Program-made: the position numbers and the translations under genes
IMG/VR virus record: IMGVR_UViG_3300032307_000254
Location: 1 to 61,433 of that record
Reading direction: 5' to 3' (one strand)
DNA: 61,433 nt
From: a virus
The notes under the pieces: model-generated
What the model saw: only the letters and a program-made list of their open reading frames with translations
Told to the model about the DNA's origin: nothing
Database searches by the model: none
In this document: piece by piece, positions 14,419-28,353 of the stretch
Position numbering within the stretch: position 1 is the first letter of the stretch
Layout of the letters: the number at the start of each line of letters is the position of its first letter

Positions 14419-15963
14419 GTGAAGGTTATCAACAACAGAGCCCTCCTTCTGGAGGTGCCCGACCCGTCCGTGGTGACGGACAACATCCACAACAGCGCCG
14501 AGGTGAAGGAAGGCGTACTGGTTAAGTGGGGGCAGACCGAGACGGAAATCCTTGCCAAGCTGGGGTTCGAGGCTCCCTCCCCCATGCTCAAGTCCTACGA
14601 GTGGACGGGTAAGCTGACGCCGTTCGAGCACCAGAAGACCACAGCCTCTTTCCTCTCCATCCGCAGACGCGCCTTCTGCTTCAACGAGCAGGGCACCGGC
14701 AAGACCGCCAGCGTCATCTGGGCAGCCGACTACCTCATGAAGCGCGGGCTGGTGAAGCGTGTGCTGGTGCTGTGCCCCCTGTCGATCATGAAGTCCGCGT
14801 GGCAGCAGGACCTGTTCAAGTTCGCCATGCACCGGTCGTGCAGCGTGGCGCATGGGTCAGCCAAGCAGCGGGAGAAGATCATCAACGCCGGGGCCGAGTT
14901 CGTCGTCATCAACTTCGACGGGCTGGCCATCGTGAAGGACCAGATCATCGCGGGTGGGTTCGACCTGATCGTGGTGGACGAGGCCAACGCGTACAAAAAC
15001 GCGCAGACCAATCGGTGGCGGGTGCTCAACCAGATCACGAAGGCAACCGACCCACGCCTGTGGATGCTCACTGGTACGCCCGCTGCGCAGTCGCCGCTGG
15101 ATGCCTACGGTCTCGCCAAGCTGGCCGACGCGCCGAGCTGCCCTAAGTACTACGGCCAGTACCGCGATCAGGTGATGATGAAGGTCACCCAGTTCAAATG
15201 GGTTCCCCGTCCCGGCTCGCAGGACATCGTGCACCGCATCCTGCAACCGGCCATCCGGTTCGAGAAGAAGGACTGCCTCGACCTGCCAGAGGTTACCCAT
15301 ATCGAGCGAGAGGCACCGCTCACCTCCCAGCAGGCGAAGTATTACGCCCAGCTGAAGAACCAGATGCTCATCGAAGCTGATGGGGAAGAGGTCAGCGCGG
15401 TCAACGCAGCAGCCAAGATCAACAAGCTGCTCCAGATCAGCGGGGGCGCGGTCTACACGGATGAAGGCTCGGTGCTGGAGTTCGACATCTCCAACCGCCT
15501 CAACGTCGTGCTGGAGGTCATCGAGGAAGCCAGCAACAAGGTGCTGGTGTTCATCCCCTTCACCCACACCATCGAGCTGCTCCGTGCCAAGCTGGAGAAG
15601 GAAGGCATCTCGTGCGACGTCATCAACGGGAAGGTGCCGGTCAACCGGCGCTCGGAGATCGTCACGCGGTTCCAGACGGAGCGTGACCCGCACGTGCTGC
15701 TCATCCAGCCACAGGCTGCATCGCATGGGCTTACTCTTACGGCGGCAGACACAATCATCTGGTACGCCCCGGTCACCAGCGTGGAGACCTACCTACAGGC
15801 CAACGCCCGCATCAACCGCCCGGGCCAGAAGAACGCTATGACCATCGTGCACATCAAGGGTAGCGAAGTGGAAAGCCGCCTCTACTCCATGCTGCAAAGC
15901 AACATCGACAACCACGAGAGAATCATTGACCTCTACCGCAGGATGGTGGTGGAAGCAGCGTAA
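14419..15963 (+). CDS. SNF2-type DNA helicase/translocase
   Basis: GTG 14419 follows TAGGAGCAAAC. The 514-residue protein has motif Q region LTPFEHQK, motif I NEQGTGKTA (89-97), motif Ia VLCPLSIMKSAWQQD, motif II VVDEAN (185-190, DEAN instead of DEAH), motif III MLTGTPAAQSP, and in the second RecA domain LIQPQAASHGLTL and motif VI QANARINRPGQK. This is a compact phage SNF2 enzyme. It likely moves along DNA to remodel or unwind it during replication or repair, with the Cas4-like nuclease nearby. Confidence in family high. Confidence 0.92.
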   Translation: MKVINNRALLLEVPDPSVVTDNIHNSAEVKEGVLVKWGQTETEILAKLGFEAPSPMLKSYEWTGKLTPFEHQKTTASFLSIRRRAFCFNEQGTGKTASVIWAADYLMKRGLVKRVLVLCPLSIMKSAWQQDLFKFAMHRSCSVAHGSAKQREKIINAGAEFVVINFDGLAIVKDQIIAGGFDLIVVDEANAYKNAQTNRWRVLNQITKATDPRLWMLTGTPAAQSPLDAYGLAKLADAPSCPKYYGQYRDQVMMKVTQFKWVPRPGSQDIVHRILQPAIRFEKKDCLDLPEVTHIEREAPLTSQQAKYYAQLKNQMLIEADGEEVSAVNAAAKINKLLQISGGAVYTDEGSVLEFDISNRLNVVLEVIEEASNKVLVFIPFTHTIELLRAKLEKEGISCDVINGKVPVNRRSEIVTRFQTERDPHVLLIQPQAASHGLTLTAADTIIWYAPVTSVETYLQANARINRPGQKNAMTIVHIKGSEVESRLYSMLQSNIDNHERIIDLYRRMVVEAA

Positions 15964-15986
15964 GGCGAAGAGCGCCCTACCCCCGC

Positions 15987-16037
15987 TTGACAATGTATAA
16001 TGTAATAAATATAGGGGTATCTGCGGCGCGAGCCGCA
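15987..16037 (+). promoter_or_regulatory. Promoter and leader hairpin before the ssDNA-binding genes
   Basis: TTGACA (15987-15992) is followed after 17 bases by TATAGG (16010-16015). The stretch between is unusually AT-rich for this genome and also contains TATAAT at 15996-16001, too close to the -35 to use. Downstream, TGCGGC (16022-16027) pairs with GCCGCA (16032-16037) around a GCGA loop, just ahead of the AAGGAGCAAACC leader at 16040. It would drive the genes from 16,052 on. Confidence 0.55.
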
Positions 16038-16051
16038 TGAAGGAGCAAACC

Positions 16052-16456
16052 ATGTCAGATCAACAGTCGATTGCCGACCTCGTGGCTGTGTATCGCAAGC
16101 TGCGGGGTGCCCTCACGGAGGCAGAGGAAGCCTACGAGGCCAAGGTCAAAACCCTCAAGGACCAGCTGGAGCTGGTGTCCGCTGAACTCCTCAACTTCTG
16201 CAACGAGCAGAACCTCGACAGCGTGAAAACGCCAGCAGGAACCATCTCTCGGCGCGTTCAGACCCGGTACTGGACGACCGACTGGGACCAGATGAACAAC
16301 TTCATCATCGAGCACAACGCTCTGCACCTGCTGGAGAAGCGCATCCACAACACCAACATGAAGCAGTTTTTGGAGGATAACCCGGACGCCCTCCCCATCG
16401 GCCTTCAGGTCGATAACAAGTACGTCATCCAAGTCCGCAAACCGAGCGAGAAGTAA
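16052..16456 (+). CDS. Coiled-coil protein, Gp157/Gam-like by pattern
   Basis: ATG 16052 follows AAGGAGCAAACC; the ATG at 16037 overlaps that site. The 134-residue product begins with a long charged coiled coil (residues 5-50), then a compact alpha/beta part (TPAGTISRRVQTRYWTTDWD, and a helix with LLEKRIHN). This plan is like phage Gp157 or Gam-type accessory proteins, which bind DNA ends or modulate nucleases, though I cannot show homology. It lies six bases before the candidate ssDNA-binding protein gene. Confidence 0.5.
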   Translation: MSDQQSIADLVAVYRKLRGALTEAEEAYEAKVKTLKDQLELVSAELLNFCNEQNLDSVKTPAGTISRRVQTRYWTTDWDQMNNFIIEHNALHLLEKRIHNTNMKQFLEDNPDALPIGLQVDNKYVIQVRKPSEK

Positions 16457-16461
16457 GAACC

Positions 16462-17385
16462 ATGAGCAACATCACCATCTTTGAAGAACCCTCCAACCTG
16501 CCCACCGTGCGCCGCGAGTCGCGCCGCATGGACCGTATGTCCACCGGCAGCGGTAGCTCTATGCGCCGCATCCAGCTTAGCAACGGACGTACATTCAAGC
16601 GCATCGTGGGCGGCGAGCAGATCGGTAAGGCTGCCCCCAACCAGCTGGACGTCATCATTGTTGACTGGCTGGCAGAGCCGAGCCGCAAGTTCTACGCTGG
16701 TGCCTACGACCCCAGTGCCAAGGCTACGCTGCCCGACTGCTGGTCGAATGACGGCGTCGCACCGGAAGCGGGTGCCAAGAACAAGCAGCACAGCTCCTGC
16801 GCTGCGTGCCCCAAGAACGTCAAGGGTTCGGCTCCGGGCAACAAGAAGGCTTGCCGCTATGAGCGCCGCATCGCAGTCCTCGTCGTTGGCGACCCCAGCG
16901 GTGACGTCTACCAGATCGCCATCCCGGCTGCGTCGTTGTTCAGCGACAATGATGGGAACGTCTATGGCTTCGAGGGCTACAAGAAGTTCCTCCTCGCCAG
17001 CAACGAAGCGCTGGACACGGTCGTGACCCGCATCATCTACGACGAAGACGCCGACACCATCAAGGTGGGGTTCAAGCCTATCCGCCACCTGACCGAGGTA
17101 GAAGCCGGACTTGTGGACGCCGCGCAGGATGACCCCGAGACCGAGCGGTATACCAAGCTGACCGTGGGGGCCGTGGATGGTGCCAAGGCTCCTGCCGCCC
17201 AGAAGCCGCTGGCCATCGAGGCTGCTCCTGCTGCCGCACCGGCCAACCCGTTCGGTGATGACGATGAGGAAGAGGTGGAAGCCACCCCGGTCAAGCGGGC
17301 CGCTAAGCCCAAGGCGACTGCCGAGGTGAAGCCGGAACTGGCTTCGGTCCTCAGCGAATGGCTTGATAACGAGGATGAGGACTGA
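16462..17385 (+). CDS. Candidate zinc-containing ssDNA-binding protein
   Basis: The 307-residue product has a beta-rich core with four cysteines (C93, C113, C116, C131) that can hold a zinc ion, an Ala/Pro-rich linker from about 240, and an acidic C-terminal tip (SEWLDNEDED). A zinc site plus linker plus acidic tip is the plan of phage ssDNA-binding proteins such as T4 gp32. Its place between a coiled-coil accessory protein and the primase-helicase fits replication. Sequence identity with a known family is not claimed. A second acidic tail of this sort ends the gene at 61,322. Confidence 0.5.
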   Translation: MSNITIFEEPSNLPTVRRESRRMDRMSTGSGSSMRRIQLSNGRTFKRIVGGEQIGKAAPNQLDVIIVDWLAEPSRKFYAGAYDPSAKATLPDCWSNDGVAPEAGAKNKQHSSCAACPKNVKGSAPGNKKACRYERRIAVLVVGDPSGDVYQIAIPAASLFSDNDGNVYGFEGYKKFLLASNEALDTVVTRIIYDEDADTIKVGFKPIRHLTEVEAGLVDAAQDDPETERYTKLTVGAVDGAKAPAAQKPLAIEAAPAAAPANPFGDDDEEEVEATPVKRAAKPKATAEVKPELASVLSEWLDNEDED

Positions 17386-17387
17386 GT

Positions 17388-17615
17388 ATGCGCGGCTACA
17401 GTATCCGGGTAGCCGAGGCTGTTAAGGGGGCCGACGGTAACCTTCTTGGGGTGCAACTCGGGCGAGCGTGTCTCGCCCGGGACATCCCGGTCTCCAAAAT
17501 CTCGGAGACCTTTGGGGTCACACGTCAAACGGTGTATAGCTGGTTCCTTGGGGTGAGGGAGCCAAGGGGTAAAACCTGCGATGCAATCCGGGCCTACCTG
17601 ACTACCCTCGACTGA
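17388..17615 (+). CDS. Cro/repressor-type helix-turn-helix protein (75 aa)
   Basis: ATG 17388 lies two bases after the preceding stop. Residues 34-58 (VSKISETFGVTRQTVYSWFLG) form a clear helix-turn-helix; the product is little more than that domain. It resembles small lambda Cro-like or XRE regulators. It is a candidate binder of the TTAC-N4-GTAA sites or of the inverted repeat at 1929-1946, but nothing in the sequence ties it to either. Confidence 0.7.
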   Translation: MRGYSIRVAEAVKGADGNLLGVQLGRACLARDIPVSKISETFGVTRQTVYSWFLGVREPRGKTCDAIRAYLTTLD

Positions 17616-17640
17616 GGCTTTCGCAAAAAATAGATAATGA

Positions 17641-17654
17641 GCGGGGTTTCCCGC
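17641..17654 (+). other. Small hairpin between regulator and primase genes
   Basis: GCGGG (17641-17645) pairs with CCCGC (17650-17654) around GTTT. It lies in the 55-base gap before the primase-helicase start at 17671 and right after the AT-rich CAAAAAATAGATAATGA. No U-run follows on the + strand, so it is not a typical terminator. It may sit in the leader and hide or expose the weak start of the primase gene; speculative. Confidence 0.3.
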
Positions 17655-17670
17655 ATTGGTGAGTGATGTG

Positions 17671-20514
17671 ATGCAACAACCTGACCTCTTGACCCTAGTG
17701 CAGCCAGCGGAAGGCTGGTTCGCCATCACGGGTATCAAGGGTACGGGAAAGAGCGCCGACGTTCGTCAGGAGCTTGTGGCTACGCGAGAAGAGGCAGATG
17801 CCCTCATCGAGCAGTACGTCCGAGCGGGGCGCAACGTGTTCTTCGGGGTGGCGAAGTACAGGACGGGGGATAACCGCAAGAAGGAGAACGTCCTTGGTCT
17901 CAAGGCGTTCTGGCTCGATGTGGACTGCGGCCCGAGCAAGGCCGAACCCAATCCGAAGACTGGCCGACCCGATGGCTACGTGGACCAGAAGGCGGGGCTG
18001 CGCGCCCTGATGACCTTCTGCAAAACCGTCGGTCTCCCTCCCCCTACCCTAGTAAGCTCTGGCGGTGGCATCCATGCCTACTGGCCGTTGGAGCAGGAAG
18101 TCTCCCGGCGCGACTGGGAGGCCGTGGCTGAGCGTTTCAAAGACGTGTGCCGCGCCCAGAACTTCTACGTCGATAACGCTGTGTTCGAAGTGGCGCGCAT
18201 CCTGCGCGTCCCCGGCACGTTCAACTTCAAGGAAGAAGAGCCACGCCCGGTCGAGTTTCTCCATGTTGGGGACGTGACGACCATTGAGGAGATGCGCTCA
18301 GTCCTTGGGGTCAAGAAGCAGTCGTCGATCTTTGACGACAACTTCGAGATGACCCCGCGCCAGAAGGCGATGATGAGCGGGGTGGGCTACAACTTCAAGC
18401 GCATCATGACCCGCACCGCCAAGGGGGACGGCTGTAACCAGCTCCTACACGCGTACACCAACCGGGCCAGCATCAGCTACTACGAGTGGTTCTATGCGCT
18501 CTCGGTGGCTGCCATGTGCGAGGACGCCGACACAGCGGTGCACATGATGTCTAATGGCCATCCGGACTACGACCCGGAGACCGTGGACAAGAAGGTAGCC
18601 ACCATCCGGAAGGCGACTAGCTGCGCCAAGTTCCGCAGCGTGGACCCCAGCCTGTGCGATGGCTGCCCCCACTTCGACAAGATCGTGGGACCCAAGGAGC
18701 TGGGTAAGGTGGTCAAGGAGTCCAGCGAGGACTTCCTCAAGGTCGAGGTCGAGCCGGGTGTGGTCGAGCACATCGACATCCCCAAGTTCCCCTTCCCCTT
18801 CTACCGGGGCGAGGATGGCGGCGTGTGGCGCAAGGGCGCGAAGATGGAGAACGGCGAAGAGGCGGAGCCCATCATGGTCTACGCCAACGACTTCTACATC
18901 GTGAAGCGGATGTACGACCCGAATGACGGGGACTCAGCGTTTATGCGGGTGCATCTACCACAGGATGGCATCCGTGAATTCTCGGTTCCCATGTCGAAGG
19001 TCACCCAGAAGGATGAGCTTCGGAAGCTGCTCTCCGCCAACGGGGTCTACAGCTACGGCAAGAAGTTCGAGATTTTGATGGATTACGTCTTCAAGTCAGC
19101 AGAGCAACTACAGGACAAGCAGAAGGCAGAGATCATGAGACAGCAGTTTGGCTGGGTGGACGGCAACAGCCGGTTCGTCCTTGGCGATCAGGAAATCACC
19201 GTCGAAGGTAACATCTACTCCCCTCCCTCTAAGGCCACCAGCAAGCTGGCCAAATTCATCGGCCCCAAGGGGTCCCTCGACAACTGGAAGGAAGTGTGGA
19301 GCCTGTTCGGGCAAGAGGGCATGGAAGCACAGGCGTTCGCTGCGCTCAGCGCGTTCGGCTCGCCGCTGCTCAAGTTCTTCAACCAGACCGGGGCCATCAT
19401 CAACCTGTTCAACCCGCGCTCCGGCACGGGCAAGACCACCATCCTCAATATGGTCAACAGCGTCTACGGGCACCCGAAGGAGCTGCGCCTCAAAGAGATG
19501 GACACCATGAACGGGCGGCTCCAGTGGGTCGGCGTCTTGAACAATCTGCCCCCCACCATGGACGAGCTCACCAACGCTTCCCCGCAGGAATATTCAGACC
19601 TCCTCTACATCTTGGCCAACGGCAAGGGGAAGGAGCGCATGATGGCGGGCTCCAACGAGCTGCGCGAGAACAACACCACGTGGCAGAGCATCACGGTCTC
19701 GACCTCGAACGCGTCGTTCGCTGAGAAGCTGTCGGTGCTGAAGAACAATCCTGAGGGCGAGCTGATGCGCCTGATCGAGTACCCCATCGGGCTCGTGGAC
19801 GCGATCAATACGGCCCATGCCAAACACCTGTTCGATCAGGTCCTGTTCTCCAACTATGGGCACGCGGGGCCGATCTACATCCGCCACCTGCTCAACCATC
19901 TGGAGTACGCTGAGGCGCAGTGCCTTGCCATGCAAGCCAAGATCGACCGGGAGCTGGACCTTCTACCCAAGGAGCGGTTCTGGTCGGCCACGGTTGCTTC
20001 CAACCTTCAGGGTGGCCTCTTCGCCAAGCAGTGCGAGCTGATTGATTGGGATATGGCGCGCATCTACAACTGGTCGTGCGGGCTGATCGAACGGCTGCGG
20101 GTCGAGACGGAAGCGCCCCTTGATGGTCCGGAGCAGGTCATCGGTGACTACCTCTATCGGCATATGCAGAACATCCTCGTCGTCAATGACGAGGTGGACC
20201 GGCGCACCAACCTGCCTTCGGCTCCTGTGCGCGAACCAAAGGGTGAGTTGCTCATCCGCATCGAGCCGGACACGAAGCTGATGTTCGTGATCGCCAAGCA
20301 GTTCAAGGAGTACTGCGTCAAGTTCCAGATCAACTACGGCCAGACCCTCGACCGGCTGGAGAAGCAGGGGCGTCTGGTGAGGCGCGGGGGCAAGCGTCTC
20401 TCCAAGGGTATGTCGGTCTCGGGGGACAACATCCACTGCCTCTGGTTCAAGCTGGACGAGGATTTCGTGGACGTCGAGAACTACACCAAGGAAGCGCCCG
20501 CCGATGATGCTTGA
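17671..20514 (+). CDS. Primase-helicase (AEP-type primase fused to P-loop helicase)
   Basis: From ATG 17671 the protein is 947 residues (TTG 17656 would add five). The N-terminal part has AEP primase signatures: FWLDVDCG (D83 and D85), SSGGGIHAYW (about 129-138) and ARILRVPGTFNF (about 175-186). A linker with several Cys (CAKFRSVDPSLCDGC) may bind zinc. The C-terminal helicase has a P-loop NPRSGTGKTT with K588. It would unwind the fork and lay primers for the family A polymerase. No strong ribosome binding site precedes the start. Confidence 0.88.
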   Translation: MQQPDLLTLVQPAEGWFAITGIKGTGKSADVRQELVATREEADALIEQYVRAGRNVFFGVAKYRTGDNRKKENVLGLKAFWLDVDCGPSKAEPNPKTGRPDGYVDQKAGLRALMTFCKTVGLPPPTLVSSGGGIHAYWPLEQEVSRRDWEAVAERFKDVCRAQNFYVDNAVFEVARILRVPGTFNFKEEEPRPVEFLHVGDVTTIEEMRSVLGVKKQSSIFDDNFEMTPRQKAMMSGVGYNFKRIMTRTAKGDGCNQLLHAYTNRASISYYEWFYALSVAAMCEDADTAVHMMSNGHPDYDPETVDKKVATIRKATSCAKFRSVDPSLCDGCPHFDKIVGPKELGKVVKESSEDFLKVEVEPGVVEHIDIPKFPFPFYRGEDGGVWRKGAKMENGEEAEPIMVYANDFYIVKRMYDPNDGDSAFMRVHLPQDGIREFSVPMSKVTQKDELRKLLSANGVYSYGKKFEILMDYVFKSAEQLQDKQKAEIMRQQFGWVDGNSRFVLGDQEITVEGNIYSPPSKATSKLAKFIGPKGSLDNWKEVWSLFGQEGMEAQAFAALSAFGSPLLKFFNQTGAIINLFNPRSGTGKTTILNMVNSVYGHPKELRLKEMDTMNGRLQWVGVLNNLPPTMDELTNASPQEYSDLLYILANGKGKERMMAGSNELRENNTTWQSITVSTSNASFAEKLSVLKNNPEGELMRLIEYPIGLVDAINTAHAKHLFDQVLFSNYGHAGPIYIRHLLNHLEYAEAQCLAMQAKIDRELDLLPKERFWSATVASNLQGGLFAKQCELIDWDMARIYNWSCGLIERLRVETEAPLDGPEQVIGDYLYRHMQNILVVNDEVDRRTNLPSAPVREPKGELLIRIEPDTKLMFVIAKQFKEYCVKFQINYGQTLDRLEKQGRLVRRGGKRLSKGMSVSGDNIHCLWFKLDEDFVDVENYTKEAPADDA

Positions 20515-20698
20515 GGGCGTTATCTATGACGTCAACTGGCGGGCCTTCAAAAAGGGCACATCGCTCTTCTTCCCCTGCCTCGATCAGGACCGGGCCAAAA
20601 CACAACTTATGGTGGTTGTGGGGCGGCTGCGCCTCAAGGTCTTGGTCAAATATGTCATAGAAGATGGCATAAGGGGTTTACGGGTCTGGCGAATCTGA
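20504..20698 (+). CDS. Small hypothetical protein (64 aa), last gene of the rightward arm
   Basis: Two ATGs (20504, 20507) lie inside the end of the primase gene; GGAAG is 12 bases upstream. The product is basic and beta-rich (VGRLRLKVLVKYVIEDGIRG), with no family recognised. It resembles small phage proteins named only for their place after the replicase. The next 50 bases lead to the main terminator. Confidence 0.45.
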   Translation: MMLEGVIYDVNWRAFKKGTSLFFPCLDQDRAKTQLMVVVGRLRLKVLVKYVIEDGIRGLRVWRI

Positions 20699-20712
20699 CT
20701 ATACCCGCCCCC

Positions 20713-20729
20713 GGAAGTTTGCTCCTTCC
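20713..20729. other. Orphan leader-like hairpin before the terminator
   Basis: On the - strand GGAAGGAGCAAACTTCC reads as the recurrent AAGGAGCAAAC leader, and GGAAG and CTTCC can pair. No start codon follows on that strand within 30 bases, so it does not begin a gene. It may be a remnant of a rearranged gene start or a coincidence. Confidence 0.25.
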
Positions 20730-20752
20730 ACGATGTGCATCACATCCCTCCC

Positions 20753-20786
20753 AACCCCCGGCTGCCTCACTCAGCCGGGGGTTTTT
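20753..20786 (+). terminator. Rho-independent terminator ending the rightward arm
   Basis: A 12-base stem AACCCCCGGCTG (20753-20764) pairs perfectly with CAGCCGGGGGTT (20772-20783) around a seven-base loop, followed by a T-run (20782-20786). It stands between converging genes. On the - strand the hairpin is followed by only two T, so it mainly stops rightward transcription. Confidence 0.9.
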
Positions 20787-20792
20787 CTATTC

Positions 20793-26936
<6,144 letters not shown>

Positions 26937-26952
26937 GGAGAAGCTCTACCAG

Positions 26953-28347
26953 TTATTCGCGGGGACGTACAGCACCAGCTGGGGGTGTAGGTATACCCAG
27001 ACGTGGGGTGGAGGAAACCCCGAACATGCGACTATAGACAGCACTACGGTTGGCTATGAAGTCATCTACAGTTCCGTTCCGGACCGCAGCCATGTACGGT
27101 AGTTCCTGCGCACCCCCCGGCGCAATTTCTTCGTTTATCAGGCCGATAATGGTGTTTGTTAGCGCCGTACGCTCACGCTCCAACCCGGCGGTCGCGGTGA
27201 TTCTTGCCGATCCCAAAGTGCCCGCAAGGCCCATACGGCCTAGTTCGCGGTCCGTAGCCATTTTCGCCAGCTCAAGCTCGCGCTGCTGCCTGAGAGTAAG
27301 CGACTGGAAGAGTGCGTTGAACGAACGGTCCTTCCGGGCTTCATCAAGGCTGTTGAAACTGTTCAGCATGTCGCGTGCTACAGCAAAGCGCTCTGCCCGC
27401 TCACGGTTGCCCGTGCGCTCTTCACCAAGGATCGACTCCCTCAGTTGGCGCTCTTCCGCACGACGCTCACGCGCAGCTGCGGCGGTGGTTGGTACGGCTT
27501 CACCCAGACCTGCACTAACGGCTTGGAGCAGCGAACCCGGGGTGGACGCCATGCGCGCACCGATCTGGCCCAGCATAGACCACATGTCTTCCTGCTGGCG
27601 TGCGCGCCGCGCCTCGGGGCTGAGCTGCTCTCGGAGAGAAGCGACATACTCTTCCGCCGCTGCCGTGTTGTACGGACTCAACTCATTCATCTGGCGCAGG
27701 TTAGAGCCTGCATCCGAGTAGTAGCCGCCAAGTTCGGTCATGTTCGGGAAATCTATACCCGGCGCAGCGATCACCTTAGGCTCGGGCGGCTCGGATTCGG
27801 CTGCTTTCCGGCCAGCAGCAATGGTGTCCCTGCTGGGGAACCCGGGTGCGGGGGCGGTTATCCCCTCCTCATCATCAACTCCGCCACCTGCCTGAAACGC
27901 AACAATACCACCAGCAGCGTAGCCACCGACATCGGGCTCGTTGAACATATCGTCAGGAAGCGGGAGCGTGGTGAGGCCACCAGCAGCCATACCCGGAACG
28001 CCCATCGGAGGCGCGGGCGGAGGCGGAGGTGCAGGCGGAGCCATCATCGGAGCGCCGCCCGGCATCGGGGGCATAGCTGCGGCTTGCGGAGTAGCACCAA
28101 GACCAGCGGGAGGCATCGCGCCCATCGGAGGCGCGGGCGGAGTAAAGACCTGCTGCGCAACCGTCTGCTGGGGAGCCGCCTCCTGCTGCTGCGCCATGCG
28201 CATCCGGTCGATGAACATACCCGCCATCGTACCCGCAGTCGGGTCGATGATCCCAAGCTGCATCGCCTCGGCAATGCGCTGCTTGTTACCGCCATAGTCC
28301 TTGGCGATCTGCTCCGGGGACTGGAGGCTATAGGGCTTGGTTTCCAT
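26953..28347 (-). CDS. Virion-associated protein with AAGGI-type motif (464 aa)
   Basis: The N-terminal 55 residues are helical and end in MRMAQQQEA. They are followed by a Pro/Met/Ala-rich disordered segment (about 60-120), then GYAAGGIVAFQAGG, a motif of phage internal and neck proteins, and a long charged helical region (210-400). It lies 16 bases upstream of the giant protein gene, so the two are likely made and packed together. GTAAGCTACA precedes ATG 28347 but no strong binding site is seen. Function inferred from position. Confidence 0.55.
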   Translation of the reverse strand: METKPYSLQSPEQIAKDYGGNKQRIAEAMQLGIIDPTAGTMAGMFIDRMRMAQQQEAAPQQTVAQQVFTPPAPPMGAMPPAGLGATPQAAAMPPMPGGAPMMAPPAPPPPPAPPMGVPGMAAGGLTTLPLPDDMFNEPDVGGYAAGGIVAFQAGGGVDDEEGITAPAPGFPSRDTIAAGRKAAESEPPEPKVIAAPGIDFPNMTELGGYYSDAGSNLRQMNELSPYNTAAAEEYVASLREQLSPEARRARQQEDMWSMLGQIGARMASTPGSLLQAVSAGLGEAVPTTAAAARERRAEERQLRESILGEERTGNRERAERFAVARDMLNSFNSLDEARKDRSFNALFQSLTLRQQRELELAKMATDRELGRMGLAGTLGSARITATAGLERERTALTNTIIGLINEEIAPGGAQELPYMAAVRNGTVDDFIANRSAVYSRMFGVSSTPRLGIPTPPAGAVRPRE

Positions 28348-28353
28348 TGTAGC

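Noticed and set aside
15996-16001. TATAAT as the -10 box of the promoter at 15,987
   Set aside because: It begins only three bases after TTGACA, far too close for a sigma-70 promoter.
17730-17760. GIKGTGKSAD near the primase N-terminus as a second ATP-binding P-loop
   Set aside because: It sits in the first strand region of the AEP domain with no Walker B after it. The real helicase P-loop is near residue 581-589. I treat it as chance.
20753-20786. The central terminator as bidirectional
   Set aside because: On the - strand the hairpin is followed by only TT and then GGGAGGG, so support for leftward termination is poor.
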